Part shown: positions 25,891 to 34,151 of the stretch, in pieces
Numbering within the stretch: position 1 is the stretch's first letter
Layout of the letters: each line of letters starts with the position of its first letter
Source of the DNA: CAG-238 sp934277695
Lineage (GTDB): Bacteria; Bacillota; Clostridia; Peptostreptococcales; Anaerovoracaceae
Length of the DNA stretch: 64,000 bases
Assembly: GCA_934277695.1 (NCBI GenBank)
Contig: CAKQVG010000001.1
Coordinates: 124,001-188,000, forward strand
Reading direction: 5' to 3'
The notes under the pieces: model-generated
Seen by the model: the letters and a program-made list of their open reading frames with translations, nothing else
What the model was told of the DNA's origin: nothing
Databases searched by the model: none
Translations under genes and position numbers: made by a program

Positions 25891-27315
25891 CTAAACATCG
25901 TGAATCTCTAACTTTTGCAGTCGATATTTCAGTTTCTGTCTCGGCAGACCTAAAATTTCCGCGGCTCTTGTTTTGTTCCCATTTGCTTTTCGCAATGCTT
26001 CGCAAATTATTTTTCTTTCCAAATCATCCATGAGTGCATAATATGGAATCGTATCAAGCTCTTGAAACATCATATTAAACTCTTTATCATGTGAGACTTG
26101 AAGTTGCCCCTGTTTGATTGCAAATTCTTTCAAATAGGTCGGAATCTGATTCATTGTGAGTTCCTGGCCGCTCGTCGACAGAGTAATCATGGATTCGATT
26201 ACATTTTTCAGCTCTCTGACATTTCCATCCCACGAGTACTCCCAGAAAAATTCTTTTACATCATGGCTAAGTTTTAATCCGGTTTTGTTATATAGCCTTC
26301 CGAAATATTCCAAATAATAATTTGCGAATAATCCAATATCCTCTCTTCTTTCCCTTAGCGGCGGGATGTTAATAAGTCCGCTGGAAAACCTGTAAAACAA
26401 GTCTCTTCTGATAATGTTCCTGTCGATTGCTTCCATCGGATCTACATTCATCGCAGCGATAACCTTAACATTTACATGCTTCTCTTTATTGCTCCCCAGA
26501 GGCATAAACGTTCCTTCCTGCAGCACCCTCAAAAGCTTGGACTGCACCTCAAAAGGTACGGAATTCAGCTCATCTAAGAAAAGCACTCCTCCATCAGCCT
26601 CTTCAAAAAGTCCTTTTTTGTTTTCGGCGCCTGTGTACGCACCTCTGACCGTTCCAAAAAGGATTGCCTCCATAAGATTCTCCGGAACCGCTGCGCAGTT
26701 TTGTGTTATGACCTTATTGTGCGGAACCTGGCTGTGTGTTATCATTGCCTGGGCGAAGAGTTCCTTGCCGGTACCCGTTTCTCCGTAAATAAGTGTCGGA
26801 TTTGGCAGTCTGGCAAGGATTTTTGCCTTCTCGATGCTGTTCCTCATCTGGTCATTTGAAGTCAGTATTTTGTCAAATGATATTTTCCCTGCCTCACGAT
26901 TTAATTTGTCCACAAAGTCATCAAAAATCTTGCTTGGGCCGTCATATCCCAAATCCTTCGTATCGTTTCCCACGTCAATTGCCAGTTCGACTGCCGCAAT
27001 AATTTCCCCTTTACGCACAAGCGGAAATGTAATATTGTTTGTACTGAATTTCCGTCCTGCATAATCCTCGTACTCCTGGCATTTGTTTACTATGACAGAG
27101 CCGCTTTTCAGGCATTGTGCAATACTGCTGCTGTTTCGGTCAAGCTTTGGGTAAATGTCAAAGTATTGCTTTCCAAGGACATCAACAGATGTGTATATTT
27201 TGGAATTGTCATTTAATATCTCGTCATATCGTGTGTTATAGACAATTCGAAAGTGCTTGTCCACAATTAAAATGTAGTCCAGGCTATCAACCATAAGGTT
27301 TCCTATATTCAGCAT
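25891..27315 (-). CDS. Sigma-54-dependent transcriptional activator (PAS-AAA-Fis), dehydratase operon
   Basis: 474 residues: a PAS-like sensor (about 1-125), a sigma-54 interaction AAA+ domain (about 150-390) with Walker A GETGTGKE (178-185), the sigma-54 loop GAYTGA (225-230) in place of GAFTGA, Walker B GGVLFLDELN, and a Fis-type helix-turn-helix at the C-terminus (NKTRAAEILGLPRQKLKYRL). No receiver domain, so it probably senses a ligand directly. It is the last gene downstream of the racemase-like, membrane and dehydratase-like genes, whose promoter is of sigma-54 type, and so probably activates that operon. Confidence 0.92.
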   Translation of the reverse strand: MLNIGNLMVDSLDYILIVDKHFRIVYNTRYDEILNDNSKIYTSVDVLGKQYFDIYPKLDRNSSSIAQCLKSGSVIVNKCQEYEDYAGRKFSTNNITFPLVRKGEIIAAVELAIDVGNDTKDLGYDGPSKIFDDFVDKLNREAGKISFDKILTSNDQMRNSIEKAKILARLPNPTLIYGETGTGKELFAQAMITHSQVPHNKVITQNCAAVPENLMEAILFGTVRGAYTGAENKKGLFEEADGGVLFLDELNSVPFEVQSKLLRVLQEGTFMPLGSNKEKHVNVKVIAAMNVDPMEAIDRNIIRRDLFYRFSSGLINIPPLRERREDIGLFANYYLEYFGRLYNKTGLKLSHDVKEFFWEYSWDGNVRELKNVIESMITLSTSGQELTMNQIPTYLKEFAIKQGQLQVSHDKEFNMMFQELDTIPYYALMDDLERKIICEALRKANGNKTRAAEILGLPRQKLKYRLQKLEIHDV

Positions 27316-27375
27316 GGTTTCTCCTTACCAAAAACTTCTTCGCACAAGTGTGTGAAACATATATTTTTTATTATT

Positions 27376-28113
27376 TTATATCTTTCTCTCATAAATCGGA
27401 AGCTCACCAAGCGCAATGGCAACATGAGACATCATGCTGACGAAATCGAAAACAGGAAGTCCCGTGGTTTCGCTTATCTTTCGTGCAAACGGAGGAAGAT
27501 CTGTGCATTCCAAAACAAACGCACCGATTTCAGGGTTTTCCCGAACTGCTTCCTCAGCGGCTGAAACGATCTCAACCTGCACCTTCTCCATGTCAAAAGC
27601 TTCATCCGGCTTTTCAAATATTTTACTCCATTCCTTTGCATTTTCAAGACCTATTACCATAACATTCATATCATCGGTAATTCCACAGGCATGGAAGTGC
27701 TCTTTGGTCAGTGCACCTTTGTTTGCAGTCAGGACTGCAACGGTTCTGCTTTTTCCAATCATATTTTGCACGAACGGAACCTGCAGCAGTGATGACGAGA
27801 AAATCGGCATCTTGGTGCCTTCTGCTAACTTCTGCTGAAAAATAGCGTTGAAGCCGCAGCTTGTTGAAATCGCACGGATACCCTCTTCGTCCCTGAGTTT
27901 TTTACAAATTGAAATCATGTCCTCAAGCAGTTTCTGGCTTGGATGGGTGATAACCGTTTCCACGCACGCTCCCGGCACATGTATCATTCTGACAGGGAAC
28001 GGATATGACTTCGGGTTTGTACTGTTTCCCGGCAGTGCCTCCAGCTGCATCAGTCCCTGCGGAACCAGTCCTGCTTCCCACCTTAAAATTGCAATCTTCG
28101 GTTTTCTTTCCAT
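27376..28113 (-). CDS. Aspartate/glutamate/hydantoin racemase superfamily protein
   Basis: 245 residues from the ATG at 28113, after GAGGAGG; the upstream frame start lacks a site. Two cysteines in family-typical places (STSCGFNAIF near 87 and VLECTDLPPF near 205) are the expected acid/base pair for cofactor-independent racemisation. AroM and maleate isomerase relatives share the fold, so the reaction is not certain. Its place between a serine-dehydratase-like enzyme and a sigma-54 activator suggests interconversion of the operon's amino acid substrate. Confidence 0.75.
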   Translation of the reverse strand: MERKPKIAILRWEAGLVPQGLMQLEALPGNSTNPKSYPFPVRMIHVPGACVETVITHPSQKLLEDMISICKKLRDEEGIRAISTSCGFNAIFQQKLAEGTKMPIFSSSLLQVPFVQNMIGKSRTVAVLTANKGALTKEHFHACGITDDMNVMVIGLENAKEWSKIFEKPDEAFDMEKVQVEIVSAAEEAVRENPEIGAFVLECTDLPPFARKISETTGLPVFDFVSMMSHVAIALGELPIYERKI

Positions 28114-28142
28114 TGCTTGTCCTCCTCTTTTTTTCAATATGC

Positions 28143-28634
28143 TTACAGCCTACATTTTATATCCTTTTTCGCCGCAGCCGCGTTTGCTATATGGCATGCA
28201 CCGTAAATCAGTGCAGCGCATAAAGCAACTAGGTTGCAAAGCCAAATAGAAACAAGTACATAATACATTACGCTGAAGACCGCCATAGGCAAAGGAATTC
28301 CCAGAAGGCTTTCCGTATAAATCTCCGGATAATAGGCCCCTTCTTTGTAGTAGCGAATCCATGCTATATAGTACAGCAAAAGCATGATGCCTGCTGCAAT
28401 CGCAAACGCATAATGCATCAGCGGCATTCTGATAAGCAGCAATGCCGCCGCCATCACAAAACGGAAAATCATCTCGAGCAGGCAGACAGCAAATCCGCAA
28501 GTATCAAGATCGTCTAATTTCGCTTGATGCGTTTTTTTTGCGAAAACAATATTCGGGATGAATGCCAATACAAGTGCAATTAACCCATACAGCGAGAAAA
28601 ATTTCATTCCTATAAATGTGAGTATTCCTTCCAT
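28143..28634 (-). CDS. Small integral membrane protein, unknown
   Basis: 163 residues with about five hydrophobic segments (about 8-32, 45-68, 70-92, 110-130, 132-152). I recognise no family. It lies 14 nt after the dehydratase-like gene and 29 nt before the racemase-like gene, so it is co-transcribed with both. A transport role for the operon's substrate is possible, but it is short for a carrier. Confidence 0.6.
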   Translation of the reverse strand: MEGILTFIGMKFFSLYGLIALVLAFIPNIVFAKKTHQAKLDDLDTCGFAVCLLEMIFRFVMAAALLLIRMPLMHYAFAIAAGIMLLLYYIAWIRYYKEGAYYPEIYTESLLGIPLPMAVFSVMYYVLVSIWLCNLVALCAALIYGACHIANAAAAKKDIKCRL

Positions 28635-28648
28635 TTGTTATCTCCTTT

Positions 28649-30028
28649 TCAAATCTTCTTTTCACACATGCACGTGCCGCAATCGCTCACTCTGTATTCT
28701 CTTATCTTTTCCCCGACACGAAGTACCGCCTTTGCCATCTCATCAAGGCTCACCCCGGCATCCATGCCTAAAACACCGTAATTTGCACATGTCATTGCCA
28801 GCGGTGCGGATGTGACATTTCGGATAAGACAAGGGATTTGCGTATAGCCATCGATCGGATCGCAGACTTGACCGATTAAACATTGCATCGCCAGGACTGC
28901 TGCGCGTTCAGCGGCTTCCGGTTCTTCGCTAAGCATGGAGGCAATTCCTCCGGCTGCCATCGAAGCAGCGACTCCGACCTCTGCCTGGCATCCAAGCGCA
29001 CCGTGATAATGCGTAGGGTAGAAAAAAACACCCATAAGGCCTGCTACAAGCAAAGCTTTCACCTGGTCGTCAAAATTTTTCCCCAATCCAATGGCCGAAT
29101 TCTTTATTGCCGCCGGAATTATGCCGGACGCGCCGCCTGTCGGCATGCACACAATCTTTCCGTGCGCGTTTGAATATTCCATAATTCCCAGAGCCTCCAG
29201 GGAGCCGGTTTGTGCCGGTCCAAGATTAATCTGCGGAACGGAATCTTTTTTCTTAAAAAAATCTGCTGCTTTCGCTGTCGTAATTCCCTCGAAAGAAATT
29301 CCGGGCTTCAATCCTTTCTCTATTGATTCGTACGATATTCTGAGCGTTTCTTCCGCAAGTTTCCATATTGTCTCCCGTGACTCGCCGGTGAGGCTGGCTT
29401 CATATCGAAGAGCGGCCTCCCAAAGCGGTATCTTTTCGTCCTTTGCGTACCGAAGCATTTCATCGGAGCCGTAAAACAAGGGCACTGCATTTTCTGAAAT
29501 TCTTAACGGATATATCGACGAAATTCTGCATACTCTGTCAGTTCCCGGAATCAGAATTTCCAGCTCCTTTCTTCCGTCAATACTGCAAGGCTGTCCATTA
29601 ATCTTGTTTATAACCACCTCGCCGCCCCCGAGACTTACTGCGGTAAATTTTAAAATCTCATCCGGCATTTGGAGTGTCAATTCTGCCATTTCCGTCGGGA
29701 TACGTTCGATTTTATCGGAAAAAACAAATTCAATATTTAATTTTCTTTCTTTTGCAGTATCGTAAATCGCGTCAAAGTCTATCTCTAAAAGATCTTCTCC
29801 GAGAATCCCGGCGATAAACGCCCTGTCACTGCACATGCTGTACAGTGTGTCGAAGAATCCGCCGTCTTTTGACATTTCGATTCTTACATGTACCGGTTGT
29901 TCTGCGGCAAACTGCCTCACGATTGCACCGATTCTCCAAGGTCCAACTGTATTTGAGCTTGACGGGCCGAGCGTTACCGGTGCCAGAACATCATTAAAAA
30001 TTGATGGGAAAAATAAATTGTTTTTCAC
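28649..30028 (-). CDS. Single-chain iron-sulfur L-serine dehydratase-like enzyme
   Basis: 459 residues from the GTG at 30028. An ATG at 30058 lies ahead of the start expected from the sigma-54 promoter, so GTG 30028 or TTG 30034, downstream of GAGGAGG, are the real candidates. The N-terminal beta domain has GPSSSNTVGPW where serine dehydratases carry GPSSSHT. The alpha domain has the cysteines expected to bind the catalytic [4Fe-4S] cluster (GALGCQAEVGVAAS, QVCDPIDGYTQIPC). The fold predicts serine deamination to pyruvate, but the His-to-Asn change and the racemase neighbour leave room for another hydroxy- or D-amino acid. A further CGTCMCE Cys cluster ends the protein. Confidence 0.8.
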   Translation of the reverse strand: MKNNLFFPSIFNDVLAPVTLGPSSSNTVGPWRIGAIVRQFAAEQPVHVRIEMSKDGGFFDTLYSMCSDRAFIAGILGEDLLEIDFDAIYDTAKERKLNIEFVFSDKIERIPTEMAELTLQMPDEILKFTAVSLGGGEVVINKINGQPCSIDGRKELEILIPGTDRVCRISSIYPLRISENAVPLFYGSDEMLRYAKDEKIPLWEAALRYEASLTGESRETIWKLAEETLRISYESIEKGLKPGISFEGITTAKAADFFKKKDSVPQINLGPAQTGSLEALGIMEYSNAHGKIVCMPTGGASGIIPAAIKNSAIGLGKNFDDQVKALLVAGLMGVFFYPTHYHGALGCQAEVGVAASMAAGGIASMLSEEPEAAERAAVLAMQCLIGQVCDPIDGYTQIPCLIRNVTSAPLAMTCANYGVLGMDAGVSLDEMAKAVLRVGEKIREYRVSDCGTCMCEKKI

Positions 30029-30066
30029 AACCAATCTGCCTCCTCTTTTATCTGCCATAATATAAA

Positions 30067-30082
30067 AGCAATATTTGTGCCA
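30067..30082 (-). promoter_or_regulatory. Sigma-54 promoter of the dehydratase-racemase operon
   Basis: Minus strand TGGCAC (30082-30077), 5 nt, TTGCT (30071-30067); GG and GC are 12 nt apart as required. The predicted start is near 30056. Confidence 0.85.
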
Positions 30083-30114
30083 TCACCCAAAGGAAATTAA
30101 ACATATGAGTTTCT

Positions 30115-30126
30115 TTGAAATTTCAA
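30115..30126. promoter_or_regulatory. Palindrome TTGAAATTTCAA, candidate activator site
   Basis: Perfect 12-bp palindrome centred about 64 nt upstream of the predicted start of the dehydratase operon. The same 12 bp occur at the same distance before grdE (44872-44883). Confidence 0.6.
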
Positions 30127-30200
30127 TGCCTGTAGAATTATTACTTTTTATCGTGCAAATTGAAGGCAGGTTATATCGCCCAAAATTCGTCGTTTAAAAA

Positions 30201-30226
30201 AGAGGAGGCGAAAATTCGCCACCTCT
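30201..30226 (-). terminator. Terminator of the grdA-to-cysteine-desulfurase operon
   Basis: Stem of about 11 bp with one T-T mismatch (30201-30211 with 30216-30226) and TTTTTT on the minus-strand 3' side. Confidence 0.75.
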
Positions 30227-30256
30227 GCATCCTGTTTTTGTCTACGCATGCTGAAA

Positions 30257-31408
30257 TTATCCCAGTATTTCCTTTAAGGCGTTCAGCGTATATGCGACAT
30301 CTTCTTCCGTATTTCTGTATCCGAAAGCAAAGCGGACGGTTCCCTGTGGGAAAGTTCCAAGGCTCTGGTGAGCAAGAGGTGCACAATGAAGCCCGCACCT
30401 TGTCATAATTCCGTACTCTGCATCTAGAAGATATGCAACTTCCGCATTGTCTTTTTTGCTGAAATCCAGTGAAACGGTTCCGGTTCTGCCTGTCTTTCCC
30501 TTCATGCCGACTACATTAACGCCTTCGTACTGCGAAACGGCTTCAATAAACGAGGCAGCAAGTTCCATTTCATGCGCGTATATCTCTTTCGTGCCTGTTT
30601 TTATCACATATTTCAATGCCTCATTAAGGCCGATTATTCCCGGAAGATTAAGCGTTCCCGGCTCAAACTTATCCGGCATGAAATCCGGCATTTCAAGCAA
30701 GTGCGAGGCACTGCCGGTTCCGCCGCATATTGTCGGTTCAATTTGCCGGGCGATTTCAGGCGTAAGAAGCAATGCGCCGATTCCCTGGGGTCCAAGCAGG
30801 CCCTTATGTCCTGTTACACATAATGCGCTAAGACCAAATTTATTGAAATCAATGTCTATCACGCCGGCACTCTGCGCGGAATCCAATGCAAAGAAGACGC
30901 CTTTTTTCTTGCATATTCTTCCAACCCGTTCAGCATCAAGCACAGTTCCGCAGACATTTGAAACATGATTCATTACAACAAGTTTTGTGTTCTCCTTAAA
31001 TAGAGACTCAAACACCTCGTAGTCCAGTTTTCCTTCCCTATCACATGGTGCAATTGACAGTTCCACGCCATACTGTTTCAGTCTTTCACAAGGCCTGGCG
31101 ACTGCATTGTGTTCCATCGCGGAAATGATTACATGATCGCCCTTTTTGAGCAATCCGTTGATCAGAAAATTCAGGCTGTAGGTGACACTCGGGGTAAAAA
31201 CTACATGTTTTTCATCGGAAAAATGAAATAATTCGCACAGCAAACTCCTTGTATCGTAGATTTTTTCCGCCAGGTCGTACGCCGTTTCATATCCGCCTCT
31301 TCCGATATTGCAGCCTACTTCGTTGATAAAATGGCACATTGCCTCACCGACTCCCGGTGCCTTCGGAAATGCCGTACTGCCGTTGTCAAGATATGTCTTT
31401 TTTATCAT
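30257..31408 (-). CDS. Class V aminotransferase, cysteine desulfurase / selenocysteine lyase-like
   Basis: 383 residues from the ATG at 31408, 4 nt after GGAGGAGA. PLP-enzyme motifs: MEHNAVARP (His stacking on PLP), ALDSAQSAGV (Asp/Gln), VTGHKGLLGPQG with the Schiff-base Lys, and RCGLHCAPLAH with the catalytic Cys near 335. It resembles the subfamily found beside selenium genes (EF2568 type). In the grd operon it could release sulfur or selenium for selenophosphate synthesis by SelD. A 197-nt gap separates it from the transporter gene. Confidence 0.82.
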   Translation of the reverse strand: MIKKTYLDNGSTAFPKAPGVGEAMCHFINEVGCNIGRGGYETAYDLAEKIYDTRSLLCELFHFSDEKHVVFTPSVTYSLNFLINGLLKKGDHVIISAMEHNAVARPCERLKQYGVELSIAPCDREGKLDYEVFESLFKENTKLVVMNHVSNVCGTVLDAERVGRICKKKGVFFALDSAQSAGVIDIDFNKFGLSALCVTGHKGLLGPQGIGALLLTPEIARQIEPTICGGTGSASHLLEMPDFMPDKFEPGTLNLPGIIGLNEALKYVIKTGTKEIYAHEMELAASFIEAVSQYEGVNVVGMKGKTGRTGTVSLDFSKKDNAEVAYLLDAEYGIMTRCGLHCAPLAHQSLGTFPQGTVRFAFGYRNTEEDVAYTLNALKEILG

Positions 31409-31605
31409 TTCTCCTCCAGGTTCATACATCTTTTTTTCTATCATACACCAAACTATTATTAAAAAAAAGAAAAACGTTATTACTAATACTCTTTTTACTC
31501 CGCAACGCTTATGCGAAGCGGGAGTTCAGATATTTTTCAGCCGGCTTTCGGCCCTGCTTCCATCTGTACTCCCGCCTCTCGTTTTTAAACGGTCCACTAT
31601 TTTAA
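31409..31605 (-). other. 197-bp spacer with an imperfect hairpin
   Basis: No gene or sigma-54 element is visible. An imperfect dyad (31497-31508 with 31514-31526, ACTCCGC and GCGGGAGT ends) lies in the middle, without a clear T-run on the minus strand. It may allow partial termination before the desulfurase-like gene. Confidence 0.4.
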
Positions 31606-33003
31606 TTATCCGATAATTTTTTTAATATCTCTGCTGTATTCTTCGTAGTCTTTTCCCTCGTGCTTTAATTTCACCGCTGCGGTCAGGGAAGAAAAAGTTT
31701 CTTTGTTTATCGGAAAGACCTTCAGTGCAGCGGCTCCTAAGGCAAAGCAAATGCCCGGAACCAGAATGAACGAAGCTTCCAGAAACAGAATCGTACTGCC
31801 GGACTGTTCTCCTATAGCTGCATCAAATCCCACAGCCTCAAATAAAAATCCGAAAATCTGCACAATTACCGCAGTAATGATTGTCCCCAGAACCGAAACC
31901 ATGGACATGATGTCACCCTCGCTGCGGCTTCCGTATACGAAATCCTCGACCTCCGCCAAATCGTAAAAAATCGAAGGGCTGAGCTGCCAAAACGATGTCT
32001 GCACAATTGAGAAAACCAAAACGTAGATAACGCCTCCCACGAAGTTCCCGCGGAAGAATGCAAACAAAATGACGGAAATCACTCCTGCAAAAAGCATCGT
32101 GTACATCTGCTGTCTGGCTTTTCCCATGCGAACCGCTGTTAAATCAACAACCGGCGTCGCAAGTATAAATACTATGATCGAGAAAAAATAAACATAAGAT
32201 GTATATCTGTTGCTCAAATGCAGACTGTATTTCATGTAGTACATGGAGGAAACATTGTAAAGGGCAAATGCAGTCGCAAATGCTGCTTTATATATCACGA
32301 GAATTCTCGTTGCCTTCAGCTGCAAGAGTCTTGAATAGTTTTTCCATATACTCCGGAAGAGGCCCTGCTCTCTCGATTTCGCGTTGTGCTGCGGTTTTTC
32401 CGAAGACATGAGAAACGATGTCAGCCACGAAATCAGACAAATCGCTCCGATAAGACCCCCTACTGCATTCCATCCTTTTTCCTGCTCCCCGGCAAAGAAG
32501 TCGAGTATCCACAGCGGCACAACATAAGCCGCAAAATTCCCGATAATGGAGCCGACTCTCGAAATCGTCCTCAAATGTGTACGCCCATCATAATCGGTTG
32601 AAATTTCAGCACCGAAAGCCCCGTTTGGGATTTCAAAGCACGAAAAGAAGACTCTGAATAATATGCTGAGGAATAGGTAATACGAGATAATCCTAAGCGA
32701 ATTGCCCTCTGTTTTGCAAAACAGAAGAAACATAATAATCGGCATGGTAATCGCCGCAAGCAGTATAAAAGGCCTGCGTCTTCCCATCTTAAGTCTGCAT
32801 CGGTCTGAAAGATTTCCCCACAGCATTCCCGCTGCAACTTCGATTACCAAAGATAACGACATAATTAAACTCGCGTAAACCGGGTTTATGCCTACACAAT
32901 TCGTCAGATATATTACAAAATACACTGATATGAAGCCATATGAAGCTCCCTGTCCTATATATCCAATCCCGTATCCTATGCTTGCTTTGTTTTTTCCGTT
33001 CAT
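31606..33003 (-). CDS. GPH/MFS-family cation symporter
   Basis: 465 residues, about 12 membrane segments, with the glycoside-pentoside-hexuronide pattern near segment 2-3 (WGNLSDRCRLKMGRRRPFIL). It starts 3 nt after the grdD stop codon, so it belongs to the reductase operon. The usual GPH substrates are sugars; the position suggests an organic substrate of the reductase such as betaine, sarcosine or glycine, which is inference only. Confidence 0.8.
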   Translation of the reverse strand: MNGKNKASIGYGIGYIGQGASYGFISVYFVIYLTNCVGINPVYASLIMSLSLVIEVAAGMLWGNLSDRCRLKMGRRRPFILLAAITMPIIMFLLFCKTEGNSLRIISYYLFLSILFRVFFSCFEIPNGAFGAEISTDYDGRTHLRTISRVGSIIGNFAAYVVPLWILDFFAGEQEKGWNAVGGLIGAICLISWLTSFLMSSEKPQHNAKSREQGLFRSIWKNYSRLLQLKATRILVIYKAAFATAFALYNVSSMYYMKYSLHLSNRYTSYVYFFSIIVFILATPVVDLTAVRMGKARQQMYTMLFAGVISVILFAFFRGNFVGGVIYVLVFSIVQTSFWQLSPSIFYDLAEVEDFVYGSRSEGDIMSMVSVLGTIITAVIVQIFGFLFEAVGFDAAIGEQSGSTILFLEASFILVPGICFALGAAALKVFPINKETFSSLTAAVKLKHEGKDYEEYSRDIKKIIG

Positions 33004-33006
33004 TTC

Positions 33007-34122
33007 CTAAGCAATGTAACCTTTTTCTGTTAAAATTTGTCTTGCGAGTGAAGCTTTATTATCATTGACTAAAATTACAGGCCCGGTGCATCCCATACCG
33101 GTCTCCGCATAAATTTCCTTATCCCAAAGAGCCGCTGCCGCGTCTTCCAGGTCAACCACTTCAATGCCATGGATTTCGTGTGTAACCGTCTCTTTCGGCG
33201 GCATCGCGACCTTTTTATTATCCTTGCTGTCATTTTTCTCGTTTTTCAGTTCACACAGCAAGTCTTCCAATCCGGCCTGCTGAGCTTTTTTGAATTCCTC
33301 ATCGCATACCGCATAGAAATTACCGTCAAGAAGTTCAGCTGCATATTGGATTGCTCCTGCAATGACCGGAGCACCGGATGCTCGTGATACAATAAGAATC
33401 GTTTTATGATAGTTCTCTCCGATGCCCGGTCCGTATCCGAAGCCAAGGGATTCAAACTGCCCGCCGGTTGTGTATGCAGAGAATATCTTCATCATAAGGT
33501 TTCCGGTCAATGCATCCATAACCATGACATCTGCGGTTCCCTCCAAAAGGTCGTTTCCTCTCATTACCACTCCGCCATCCGCTCGTGATGATTCTGCGAA
33601 ACAGATTTCATATCCCTGCTCTGACAGTTTTTTAAGTATTTTTTCGGTCTGTCTTGCCCCATCGATATTGGCAATTCCTACCGTCGGCTTTGAAATTCCG
33701 CAGGCTTTTGCTGCAATAATTCCGTAAACCGCATTCCGCACCATCGCCTCTACGCGTTCCGTTGCCGAAGTTCCTGTTGTCGCAGCCAAAAACATCTCTT
33801 TTCCGCGTCCCGGAGTCACGACTCTTCCGATTGTAGATACTCCAATCGGGAAAGGGTAATGCATCGTAACAGCTCCCTGTATTTCCCCGTTCTCGAGCAT
33901 TTCTTCCATGCGCTTATGAGAGTCTTCGCCATCAATAATGACAGCTTTGAATCCTCTAGCTTCTGCGATTCTTACGCCTTCTCGAATGTTGTCGAGGCCG
34001 TGTTCTGTCCCGGAAACCGCTATCCCGATTAAAGGCTTTTCCTGGAAGCTTCCGCTTTCAATTGCATCTGCAAGATTTAAGAATGCGTTTGCAATTTTTT
34101 CTCTTACCATCTTTTCAGACAT
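33007..34122 (-). CDS. grdD: Glycine/sarcosine/betaine reductase complex component C, subunit alpha
   Basis: 371 residues from the ATG at 34122 (MSEKMVREKI), which has an AGGAAAG site; an upstream ATG overlapping the grdC stop would add 10 Lys/Glu-rich residues. GrdD receives the carboxymethyl group as an acetyl thioester and releases acetyl phosphate by phosphorolysis. The active Cys is in GMGCTGPVIL near the C-terminus. The N-terminal part resembles phosphate-acetyltransferase-like PlsX folds (VSGTEHGLDN, GIANIDGARQTEK). It lies directly after grdC. Confidence 0.92.
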   Translation of the reverse strand: MSEKMVREKIANAFLNLADAIESGSFQEKPLIGIAVSGTEHGLDNIREGVRIAEARGFKAVIIDGEDSHKRMEEMLENGEIQGAVTMHYPFPIGVSTIGRVVTPGRGKEMFLAATTGTSATERVEAMVRNAVYGIIAAKACGISKPTVGIANIDGARQTEKILKKLSEQGYEICFAESSRADGGVVMRGNDLLEGTADVMVMDALTGNLMMKIFSAYTTGGQFESLGFGYGPGIGENYHKTILIVSRASGAPVIAGAIQYAAELLDGNFYAVCDEEFKKAQQAGLEDLLCELKNEKNDSKDNKKVAMPPKETVTHEIHGIEVVDLEDAAAALWDKEIYAETGMGCTGPVILVNDNKASLARQILTEKGYIA

Positions 34123-34151
34123 TTTTTCTTTCCTTTTCTCACTTTTTGTCA

